A stretch of 5,077 nucleotides of DNA from Cytophagales bacterium (GTDB lineage: Bacteria; Bacteroidota; Bacteroidia; Cytophagales; Cyclobacteriaceae). Below the pieces are notes generated by a model. That model saw only the letters and a program-made list of their open reading frames with translations, did no database searches and had not been told where the DNA came from. Position 1 is the stretch's first letter; every line of letters begins with the position of its first letter. This document shows, in pieces, positions 1 through 5,077 of the stretch. The stretch lies in NCBI GenBank assembly GCA_029262935.1, contig JAJCYK010000435.1:1-5077 (forward strand), in the 5' to 3' direction. The position numbers and the translations under genes were made by a program.

Positions 1-242
1 CCAAAACCTTCCGTCACCTCAAATCCTAGATCTTTTAATCGTGAAGCCATTTTAGAAGCCGTCTCTTTTTCATAAAATGAAAGCTCAGGGCTCTGGTGTA
101 AGTCCACATAAAATGCTTCCCATTGAGGCAACTGTTTTGCAATGATTGTTTCAATTTCCGATGTAGAAATCTGCTGTGCCACCGACATCATGGTAAAAAA
201 GCAACTTGTGGTTAATGTAAACCAGTATCTCATAAGTATCAT
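1..242 (-). CDS. M20-family amidohydrolase/peptidase, exported, N-terminal part only
   Basis: This is the first 80 codons of a gene that continues past the left edge of the window. Residues 1-22 form a signal peptide (MILMRYWF, a hydrophobic stretch, then SVAQ|Q as a likely cleavage site). The mature part then shows the M20 amidohydrolase entry motif, LHQSPELSFYEKE, followed by a helix ending in LKDLGFEV, as in the aminoacylase/hippurate hydrolase (HipO/YxeP-like) branch. Family members are metal-dependent and hydrolyse N-acyl or peptide bonds. The metal ligands lie outside the window, so activity and substrate cannot be judged. The start at 242 is preferred over the in-frame ATG at 233 because it overlaps the upstream Rieske stop as ATGA. 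It also has an AGGA eight bases upstream (251-254), one of the few Shine-Dalgarno-like sites here. The family call is fairly secure; the exact substrate is unknown. Confidence 0.8.
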   Translation of the reverse strand, partial: MILMRYWFTLTTSCFFTMMSVAQQISTSEIETIIAKQLPQWEAFYVDLHQSPELSFYEKETASKMASRLKDLGFEVTEGF

Positions 243-574
243 TTTATCAATCCTAAAAAAAGGCCGTCCTCACGCAGTTCGATCTTGTGAATCTCCAAAG
301 GGTCTGTTCGCTGGTCGGATTCCGTTCCATGGACTAAATTAAATCGATATTCATGCCAGGGACAAATTACTTCGTTTAAATAATTGGTATGACCTTTACT
401 CAAAGCTGCTCCTAAATGAGGACAGGTGTCAGCAACCGCATGGAAACCATTGTCGGTATGCGCAATACAAATGCGACGTTTTCCGACCTTAACCAGTTGT
501 AACTTACCCTTTGGTATCCGTTGATAAGCTTCAGAAGGTGAAGCAAAAACCTTATACCAATTCAATTGCTGCAT
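239..574 (-). CDS. Single-domain Rieske [2Fe-2S] protein
   Basis: This 111-residue soluble protein consists of essentially one Rieske domain. The cluster-binding motifs are intact: C51-P-H53 (CPHLG) and C71-P-W-H74 (CPWHEYRF), separated by 17 residues. Two Cys and two His would hold one [2Fe-2S] cluster for electron transfer. There is no signal peptide or membrane helix, so it should be cytoplasmic. Its size fits stand-alone Rieske ferredoxins and the small subunit of NADH nitrite reductase (NirD). No oxygenase or large nitrite reductase gene is adjacent, so its redox partner is not identified. It overlaps the following M20 amidohydrolase by 4 bp, suggesting co-transcription and coupled translation, though a shared pathway is not evident. 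No Shine-Dalgarno precedes its ATG (the upstream bases read CTAAGAATAC), which is usual for Bacteroidota. Confidence 0.9.
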   Translation of the reverse strand: MQQLNWYKVFASPSEAYQRIPKGKLQLVKVGKRRICIAHTDNGFHAVADTCPHLGAALSKGHTNYLNEVICPWHEYRFNLVHGTESDQRTDPLEIHKIELREDGLFLGLIK

Positions 575-664
575 GTATTCTTAGAATTGTCCAATTAATA
601 TGGTGAATATATTGATTTAGCCAGATAAATTTCCAAAATTGATCTCTTAAAACCACCTTCCTTT
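575..664. promoter_or_regulatory. Divergent intergenic region, weak promoter candidates
   Basis: This AT-rich 90-bp gap separates the divergently transcribed Rieske gene and OmpA-family gene, so it should carry both promoters. Against the Bacteroidota consensus (TTG near -33, TAnnTTTG near -7), the best plus-strand candidate is TTG at 587-589, an 18-bp spacer, then TATATTGA at 608-615, which is only a partial match. TAAATTTC at 626-633 matches the -7 box better but lacks a properly spaced TTG. On the minus strand TATATTCA (604-611) overlaps the same spot with a TTG 22 bp upstream. None of these is convincing alone. The region is called from gene orientation more than from the boxes. Confidence 0.3.
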
Positions 665-1522
665 ATGAAAATTGTCTTACCAGGACTTATTGTTTTTGCC
701 CTCTGGAGCGCATTATGTGTTAGATGGTATGTCTGTGGTATACATGAACAATGCAGCGATCAACCTAAAGATTTAGGTGAAGAGGTAGTAACACCCGAAG
801 AAGTAATGGATTCTGCAAGTATCATTGAAGACGTAATCGAAGCTCCTTTGACTTTCGAATGGTCTGGCGCAGATCCCCTTGTCGGTGAAGAATTTGATAA
901 CTATCGCGATTCATTAATGCTGATTTTTGATAGTGAACCAGGCTCGATAGTGGAAATAATTGGTTTATATGATCCGCAGGAATTGAATAATTCCAATTTT
1001 GAAAATTTAGGCTTTGCCAGAGCCCAAGCCGTTAAAGATCTTTTACTATCTTCAGGAATAAAGCGCAGCATCAATATTCAAGCTAAACCCGAAGATCTCA
1101 GTGCGGGACTTGGGGATCGTATTAATAATGGCGTACTTTTTGGCTTAAACCCTACGCTGCCAGCAAATGGTTTTGTCATCAACAGGAATGGGCAGAAATT
1201 GATTATCCATTTCCCGTCAAATAGCGCAAATCCTAGGTCGGATCAGCAGGTTTTAGATGCCATAAGGGGATTGGCAAAAGATGCTTTAACACAAAAACGC
1301 ACCATTTTGGTCGTAGGTCATACAGACAACCAAGGAGAAGCTCGCGAGAACAAAGTATTGGGTTTAATAAGAGCTTCTAAAATAAAGGACATTCTATTGG
1401 ATTCGGGGATGGCTGAAGAATATGTACTTGCCGAATCCGAAGGAGAAGAAGATCCACTGGCTAGCAATGGAACCATTACTGGAAGGCAATTAAACCGTAG
1501 GGTAGAACTTGTAATCATTTGA
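665..1522 (+). CDS. Membrane-anchored protein with two OmpA-like domains
   Basis: This is a 285-residue envelope protein. Residues 3-19 are hydrophobic and followed by R20, and there is no good signal-peptidase or lipobox site, so it is probably an uncleaved anchor with the rest in the periplasm. The C-terminal domain (about 170-285) is a clear OmpA/MotB-like peptidoglycan-binding domain, with GHTDN, an RA-containing helix and a closing GRQLNRRVE. The Asp and Arg that bind diaminopimelate in E. coli OmpA (D271, R286) match D221 and R236 with the same 15-residue spacing. Residues about 60-142 look like a second, degenerate copy (VEIIGLYD, then LGFARAQAVKDLL), keeping D103 and R119. Residues 31-60 are an acidic linker. 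C18, C24 and C30 are evenly spaced at the N-terminus. The next gene starts one base after the stop, so the two very likely form an operon. The partner and precise role are unknown; a structural link to peptidoglycan is inferred. Confidence 0.85.
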   Translation: MKIVLPGLIVFALWSALCVRWYVCGIHEQCSDQPKDLGEEVVTPEEVMDSASIIEDVIEAPLTFEWSGADPLVGEEFDNYRDSLMLIFDSEPGSIVEIIGLYDPQELNNSNFENLGFARAQAVKDLLLSSGIKRSINIQAKPEDLSAGLGDRINNGVLFGLNPTLPANGFVINRNGQKLIIHFPSNSANPRSDQQVLDAIRGLAKDALTQKRTILVVGHTDNQGEARENKVLGLIRASKIKDILLDSGMAEEYVLAESEGEEDPLASNGTITGRQLNRRVELVII

Positions 1523-1523
1523 T

Positions 1524-2375
1524 ATGAAAACATTATTCTTAAAGCCATTAATTAGTGCTCCAATTGATATACTGCTCATGCTATTAGGAGCATTTCTAAT
1601 CGGATTCGTTATTGCCTGGTTGCTCCGAAACAGACGTCTGAGTTTGATGGAAGAAGAGGGTTATCATTTACAAAAGATGGTTACCAAACTTACAGATGAG
1701 CAAGATGATTGGGAGGTAAGGCACGCCCAATTAAGAGAGGAGTTAGAAGAATGCGGCGCCAGCAAACAAGAATTGGTTAAAAAAGAAGATTTAGATAAAG
1801 CGCTATCAGACTTAAGGACCGAACGTGAACGCAGTACAACTGCTCGCAGTTCTCTAACAGAAATTGAAAGTGCCCATGAAGCCCTAAAACGAGAGTTGGA
1901 CATTAAATTTAATCAAATGATTGCTCCGGATGAGGCTACCCGATTGAAAGCTGAAGCCAATCGTTTAAAGGTGTTTAACGCTTCCCTTGAAGAGGAGATT
2001 ACCTTGCTAAAATCTCGGGAAAATCAAGCCACACCGCTTGCTGAATCCGAATTAGAACCAGTTAGTTCAGATAACATCTTCGAGCAAGAAGATTTAGAGA
2101 TTGGAGAAGAGAGTTTAGAAGATAAAGGCTACAGTTTCTTAAGCCAGGCAGGAATTAAAAGCGCGTCTTCTACAGAAAAAGATGATTTAAAACTCATAAG
2201 CGGAGTCGGACCTTTTATAGAGAAAAAACTGAATCAAATTGGTCTTTTTACTTTTGAACAAATTGCTTCCTTATCCCCTGACCAAGTAGAGCAGGTGACC
2301 CAAGCCATTGAGTTTTTCCCAGGAAGAATTCAACGGGACGACTGGGTGGGTCAAGCCAATAGCTTGAGTAACTAA
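1524..2375 (+). CDS. Membrane-anchored coiled-coil protein with C-terminal helix-hairpin-helix domain
   Basis: This 283-residue protein has no recognised gene name. From the N-terminus it has one membrane helix (about 13-34) followed by RNRR, which places the remainder in the cytoplasm by the positive-inside rule. A long charged helical region, very probably coiled coil, spans about 42-165. An acidic, low-complexity linker rich in E, D and S spans about 166-205. The C-terminal domain (about 219-279) begins DDLKLISGVGPFIEKKLNQIG and ends RIQRDDWVGQA. This is the helix-hairpin-helix type also found appended to some ribosomal protein L21 and respiratory-complex proteins. The LISGVGP hairpin is the part that contacts DNA in true DNA-binding HhH proteins; here binding to DNA or to a protein is unproven. 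It starts one base after the OmpA-family gene without its own Shine-Dalgarno, so coupled translation is likely. Its stop overlaps the stop of the convergent PLP-enzyme gene. Confidence 0.8.
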   Translation: MKTLFLKPLISAPIDILLMLLGAFLIGFVIAWLLRNRRLSLMEEEGYHLQKMVTKLTDEQDDWEVRHAQLREELEECGASKQELVKKEDLDKALSDLRTERERSTTARSSLTEIESAHEALKRELDIKFNQMIAPDEATRLKAEANRLKVFNASLEEEITLLKSRENQATPLAESELEPVSSDNIFEQEDLEIGEESLEDKGYSFLSQAGIKSASSTEKDDLKLISGVGPFIEKKLNQIGLFTFEQIASLSPDQVEQVTQAIEFFPGRIQRDDWVGQANSLSN

Positions 2376-3514
2376 CCTAAGGCTTGTAATAAGTCAGAAA
2401 CTAGATCTTCCCCGTCTTCAATACCAACTGATAATCGGATCAGGTGGTCATTTATACCGGCCTTTTCACGATCTGCAGCAGACAATTTTGCGTGAGAGGT
2501 TATGCTCGGTATGGTTACTGAGCTTTCTATGCCTCCTAAACTAACAGCTGTGGCCACTAGTTTTAAATTTCGACAGTATTGCTCCGCTCGTTGTCCTCCA
2601 CCTAAACTGAATGAGAGCATCCCCCCAAATCCTTTCATTTGGCGTTTGGCCACCTCATGACCTGGGTGAGAAGGCAGCCCAGGATAATAAACCTGATCCA
2701 CTGATTTATGCCCGTAAAGCGTTTCGGCAATTTTCATGGCATTGTGATTTTGTTGATGTACTCGTAATGCCAGTGTTTTTAAACTACGTTCAATTAAAGC
2801 ACAGGTCTGTCCGTTTAAGCTTCCTCCCCAATTAATGGCGGTATTCTGCATTGCCTGTCGAATCCGGTTGTTGGTTACTACTGCGCCGAAACACAAATCA
2901 CTATGACCTCCTAAGTATTTTGTGCCGCTGTGTATGACCACGTCTACTCCAAATGAGATGGGGTTAAGATTAATGGGCGAGGCAAAAGTATTATCTATAA
3001 CCGAAGTCAATTGATGTTCTTTAGCTAAGAGAGCCATGGCTTCAACATCGATGATGTCCAACAATGGATTACCTGGAGTTTCAAAATAGAGCACCTTGGT
3101 GTTGTCCTGGATGGCATTCTTATAATGCTCCACAGAGGTCCCACTTACCATGGTATAGGTAACTCCAAGTTTCTCCAGCTGAGTCTTAGCAAAATAGTGT
3201 GTGCCTCCGTAAATAGCTTCTTGTAAGATCACATGATCACCCACTTTTAAAAGGGAAGCGAAAACCGTACTAATTGCCGCCATGCCTGAACTTAAAACCA
3301 TCCCTGCTTCACCTTCCTCTAAGGCACAAATCTTATCACTGATAGCCTTTTGATTGGGTGTGTTAAAGTATCTGGGGTATTGGGAATCTTCCTGATCAAG
3401 AAATTCGAAAGCGCTCGAAGTATATATAGGAGAATTAACACCTCCGAACTGTGAATCTTTGATACTGCCTGCGTGGACACAAACTGTGTCTTTTTTAAAA
3501 CCCGTTTTGCTCAT
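2372..3514 (-). CDS. Cys/Met metabolism PLP-dependent enzyme (cystathionine gamma-synthase/lyase family)
   Basis: This full-length 380-residue cytosolic enzyme belongs to the trans-sulfuration family and would normally be a homotetramer. Recognisable active-site features are Y46 and R48 in YPRYFNTPNQ (contacts to the neighbouring subunit's PLP phosphate), SSGMAA at 75-80 (phosphate loop), the stacking Tyr of IYGGT (Y102), and D174 in VIDNTFASP (pyridine nitrogen). K199 in HSGTKYLGGHSD is the Schiff-base lysine, and R360 in HLIRLSVGIED holds the substrate carboxylate. E330 in SLGGIES is the position where gamma-synthases and gamma-lyases carry Glu. IYGGT lacks the Cys typical of methionine gamma-lyase, so that activity is less likely. 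Synthase and lyase cannot be separated from sequence alone. The usual family signature reads YSRxxNPT; here it is the NTPNQ variant. The gene has its own promoter region, shared with the divergent desaturase. Confidence 0.92.
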   Translation of the reverse strand: MSKTGFKKDTVCVHAGSIKDSQFGGVNSPIYTSSAFEFLDQEDSQYPRYFNTPNQKAISDKICALEEGEAGMVLSSGMAAISTVFASLLKVGDHVILQEAIYGGTHYFAKTQLEKLGVTYTMVSGTSVEHYKNAIQDNTKVLYFETPGNPLLDIIDVEAMALLAKEHQLTSVIDNTFASPINLNPISFGVDVVIHSGTKYLGGHSDLCFGAVVTNNRIRQAMQNTAINWGGSLNGQTCALIERSLKTLALRVHQQNHNAMKIAETLYGHKSVDQVYYPGLPSHPGHEVAKRQMKGFGGMLSFSLGGGQRAEQYCRNLKLVATAVSLGGIESSVTIPSITSHAKLSAADREKAGINDHLIRLSVGIEDGEDLVSDLLQALG

Positions 3515-3533
3515 AAGAATGTGAATGTTTGAC

Positions 3534-3584
3534 TATTGCCAATTTAGCATTGCAACATAGGTTTTATCCTTTATTTTGGCAATA
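3534..3584. repeat. Perfect 9-bp inverted repeat between divergent genes (possible operator)
   Basis: TATTGCCAA (3534-3542) and TTGGCAATA (3576-3584) are exact reverse complements separated by 33 bp, with 42 bp between arm centres, which is four turns of B-DNA. One arm lies on the candidate -33 element of the PLP-enzyme gene and the other just downstream of its predicted start of transcription. This arrangement suits a regulator bound at both arms, possibly with looping. A chance occurrence in AT-rich DNA is not excluded, and no known regulator site was recognised. Confidence 0.35.
3552..3582 (-). promoter_or_regulatory. Candidate Bacteroidota promoter for the PLP-enzyme gene
   Basis: Read on the minus strand, TTG (3582-3580), a 20-bp spacer and TATGTTGC (3559-3552) resemble the Bacteroidota sigma-A pattern TTG-N19-21-TAnnTTTG, with the -7 box matching at four of its six fixed bases. 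Transcription would begin near 3545, leaving a leader of about 30 bases before the ATG at 3514. The -33 TTG falls inside one arm of a 9-bp inverted repeat. The spacing is good but the -7 box is imperfect, so this is tentative. Confidence 0.35.
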
Positions 3585-3613
3585 TTTACAGCATTCAAGT
3601 GATAAAATAAGTG

Positions 3614-3621
3614 CATTTTTG
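3614..3621 (+). promoter_or_regulatory. Weak -7 box candidate for the desaturase gene
   Basis: CATTTTTG matches the Bacteroidota -7 consensus TAnnTTTG at five of six fixed positions. There is no TTG at the expected distance upstream; TTC at 3594-3596 is the nearest, with a 17-bp spacer. Transcription from here would give a leader of only about ten bases before the ATG at 3638. This is a weak call, recorded because the gene must have a promoter in this 123-bp gap. Confidence 0.2.
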
Positions 3622-3637
3622 CTAAAACCTAGATAAG

Positions 3638-4609
3638 ATGAACGGGAGCCGACTGGAAGTGATGAAGTATTTAGAAAGCTTTGTAGAAGAGAAGCTTCCT
3701 AAGTTTTTGAAACCCATAGAGACCAATTGGCAACCTTCCGATTTTTTGCCTGACTCACGCGATATTTCCTTTTTAGAAGAGGTTCGTAACCTACAAGAGC
3801 GCGCCAAAGAATTGGCTTATGATTTTTGGGCGGTACTGATTGGTGACACCATCACCGAAGAAGCCTTACCAACTTATGAATCCTGGCTGGCAGGTATGCA
3901 AGGCGTTAATCAAGGCGAAAGCAATGGCTGGACGAGATGGATTCGAGGTTGGACAGCTGAAGAAAACCGCCACGGAGACTTGCTAAACAAATACCTTTAT
4001 CTGTCTGGACGGGTGGATATGAAACAAATGGAGATTAGTACTCAATACTTATTGAACGATGGCTTTGATATAGGAACAGGCGCGGATCCTTACCGTAATT
4101 TTATATATACTAGCTTCCAGGAAATAGCCACCAACATCAGCCATAAACGAGTCGGTATCCTGGCAAAGGAACAGGACAACCCAGAGTTAGCCAAGATATG
4201 TCATACTATAGCCGCCGACGAAGGACGCCATGCTCACGCCTATAAGTCTTTTGTCAGCAAGATTATGGAAGTGGACCCCAATGAAGCCATGTTGGCTTTT
4301 GAAGATATGATGAGAAAGAAAATTGTGATGCCCGCACATTACTTGCGCGAACTTGGGGTAGAACTAGGCACTACTTTTACTCATTTTTCGGACGCCGCCC
4401 AGCGACTGGGTGTGTATACGGCTTTTGATTACATAGACATTCTGGAGTCTTTGATCAAGGACTGGAAAATTGATCAAGTTACGGAGCTAAATGAAGCTGG
4501 CGAAAAAGCCCGGGATTACTTGATGTGTTTACCCGATCGATTGAAACGAGTAGCAGATCGGCTTAAGGTCCCCGAACATCCCTATGAATTTAAATGGATT
4601 GCCATCTAG
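3638..4609 (+). CDS. Soluble di-iron acyl-ACP desaturase (plant stearoyl-ACP desaturase type)
   Basis: This 323-residue enzyme is predicted to insert a cis double bond into a saturated acyl chain carried on acyl carrier protein, using O2 and electrons from a ferredoxin-like donor. All six di-iron ligands of the castor delta-9 desaturase have counterparts at matching spacing: E74 (ITEEALPTY), E109 and H112 (TAEENRHGDLLNKYL), E162 (TSFQEIAT), and E195 and H198 (AADEGRHAHAY). The active-site Thr (castor T199) is T165. Other near-identical segments are YLSGRVDM, MMRKKI.MPAH and AQRLGVYTAFDY. It lacks the plastid transit peptide and is otherwise full length, with no membrane helices, so it is cytosolic. 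The ATG at 3638 is chosen because the following RLEVMKYLESF helix precedes the conserved NWQPSDFLPDS; the Met at codon 9 would shorten that helix. Position of desaturation and preferred chain length cannot be read from sequence. It is transcribed divergently from the PLP enzyme. Confidence 0.95.
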   Translation: MNGSRLEVMKYLESFVEEKLPKFLKPIETNWQPSDFLPDSRDISFLEEVRNLQERAKELAYDFWAVLIGDTITEEALPTYESWLAGMQGVNQGESNGWTRWIRGWTAEENRHGDLLNKYLYLSGRVDMKQMEISTQYLLNDGFDIGTGADPYRNFIYTSFQEIATNISHKRVGILAKEQDNPELAKICHTIAADEGRHAHAYKSFVSKIMEVDPNEAMLAFEDMMRKKIVMPAHYLRELGVELGTTFTHFSDAAQRLGVYTAFDYIDILESLIKDWKIDQVTELNEAGEKARDYLMCLPDRLKRVADRLKVPEHPYEFKWIAI

Positions 4610-4615
4610 GAAATA

Positions 4616-4646
4616 AAAAAGGCCTTACAAACTGTAAGGCCTTTTT
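4616..4646. terminator. Bidirectional rho-independent terminator
   Basis: A perfect stem pairs GGCCTTACA (4621-4629) with TGTAAGGCC (4633-4641) around a 3-base AAC loop. It is flanked by A-tract 4616-4620 and T-tract 4642-4646, which can extend the pairing by five A-T pairs. It lies 6 bases after the desaturase stop and 16 bases beyond the stop of convergent mscL. The symmetric A and T tracts make it work on either strand, so it probably ends both transcripts. Confidence 0.93.
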
Positions 4647-4662
4647 CTTGGTATTCGTTTTT

Positions 4663-5077
4663 CTAGGCCTTATTTAAAGCATCACGGATTTCCTCTAGCA
4701 ATGCTTCACTTCTTGGTGGTGCTGGAGGCGGTGCAGCTTCTTCTTCCTTCTTCAAGCGGTTCATGTTTTTAACCACTGCAAACAAAGCCAAAGCCACTAG
4801 TATAAAAGCAATAGTTGCGTTGATGAATAGTCCCCAGCCAATTGCCGCCGCACCTGCTTCACGGGCAGCATCGATGGTGGTGAAGGTCTCGCCTGTGGGG
4901 TTGGTAATTAGATAAAACATATTGCTAAAATCAGGAGTGCCGAAAATACCTGATACAATAGGCATCAGGATATCGTCCACCAAAGATTTTACTACAGTAC
5001 CGAAGGCTGCACCTAGTACAATACCTACGGCCATGTCCAACATATTCCCCTTAACGGCGAATTCCTTGAACTCTTGA
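4663..5077 (-). CDS. mscL: Large-conductance mechanosensitive channel MscL, start cut by window edge
   Basis: This is the homopentameric inner-membrane pore that opens under membrane tension to release solutes during osmotic downshock. The ATG at 5043-5041 is not the true start: the frame stays open to the right edge and encodes QEFKEFAVKGN just before it, matching the conserved N-terminal helix (KEFREFAMRGN in E. coli). Only about three to five residues are missing. In the 137 visible residues, TM1 spans about 13-42 (MAVGIVLGAAFG, then the DDILMPIV segment). A periplasmic loop follows, then TM2 at about 80-105 (GWGLFINATIAFI and onwards). After it come a charged KKEEE stretch, a proline-rich linker and the C-terminal bundle helix SEALLEEIRDALNKA, close to the E. 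coli EVLLTEIRDLLK. It converges on the desaturase gene and shares its terminator. Length and motifs are typical for the family. Confidence 0.97.
   Translation of the reverse strand, partial: QEFKEFAVKGNMLDMAVGIVLGAAFGTVVKSLVDDILMPIVSGIFGTPDFSNMFYLITNPTGETFTTIDAAREAGAAAIGWGLFINATIAFILVALALFAVVKNMNRLKKEEEAAPPPAPPRSEALLEEIRDALNKA

Noticed and set aside
250..266. AAAAAGGCC-like string resembling an arm of the terminator at 4616-4646
   Set aside because: It is within Rieske coding sequence, has no matching opposite arm nearby, and is most simply a coincidence.
142..342. 66-codon plus-strand open frame
   Set aside because: It lies antisense to the M20 signal-peptide region and the Rieske C-terminus, both supported by clear family motifs. 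Its translation resembles no known domain.
701..718. Possible lipobox (SALC, Cys18) in the OmpA-family protein
   Set aside because: The residue before Cys is Leu, where lipoproteins need Gly, Ala or Ser, so lipidation is unlikely and an uncleaved anchor fits better.
1318..1548. Minus-strand open frame antisense to the OmpA domain
   Set aside because: It is a shadow of the strongly supported OmpA-like domain; the serine-rich composition is typical of an antisense frame.
1664..1903. Minus-strand open frame antisense to the coiled coil
   Set aside because: It is a Ser/Leu-rich antisense shadow of a charged coiled-coil coding region and shows no motif.
2611..2835. Plus-strand open frame inside the PLP-enzyme gene
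   Set aside because: It is antisense to conserved trans-sulfuration enzyme sequence, with no recognisable domain or start signal.
3622..3807. Minus-strand open frame at the start of the desaturase
   Set aside because: It is antisense to conserved desaturase codons; no independent support.

Overview
The window looks like ordinary chromosome from a member of the Bacteroidota, most likely a marine-type flavobacterium. The evidence is the moderately AT-rich composition, mostly absent Shine-Dalgarno sequences before start codons, the OmpA-family protein with an uncleaved-looking N-terminal anchor, and the family assortment. The species assignment is inference. The window holds seven protein-coding genes, two of them cut by the window edges. 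No RNA genes, CRISPR arrays, insertion sequences or phage genes were seen, and no gene-free stretch exceeds about 125 bases.

Layout, left to right. (1) Bases 1-574, minus strand: a single-domain Rieske [2Fe-2S] protein, then, overlapping by ATGA, the start of an exported M20-family amidohydrolase that runs off the left edge. (2) Bases 575-664: a 90-bp divergent intergenic region. (3) Bases 665-2375, plus strand: a two-gene unit one base apart. It encodes a membrane-anchored protein with two OmpA-like domains, and a membrane-anchored coiled-coil protein with a C-terminal helix-hairpin-helix domain. (4) Bases 2372-3514, minus strand: a PLP-dependent trans-sulfuration enzyme of the cystathionine gamma-synthase/lyase family. 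Its stop codon overlaps the stop codon of the preceding convergent gene. (5) Bases 3515-3637: a divergent promoter region with a perfect 9-bp inverted repeat. (6) Bases 3638-4609, plus strand: a soluble di-iron acyl-ACP desaturase strikingly like the plant plastid enzymes. (7) Bases 4616-4646: a strong bidirectional terminator. (8) Bases 4663-5077, minus strand: the large-conductance mechanosensitive channel MscL, whose first few residues lie beyond the right edge.

Most genes are unrelated housekeeping or metabolic functions (sulfur amino acids, unsaturated fatty acids, osmotic safety valve, redox). The unit that looks like a dedicated partnership is the OmpA/HhH pair. One product is predicted to face the peptidoglycan and the other the cytoplasm, so together they could link cell wall and cell interior. 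I see no strong evidence for a wholly new multi-gene system. The best leads are this pair, the plant-like desaturase and the inverted repeat between the two divergent metabolic genes.
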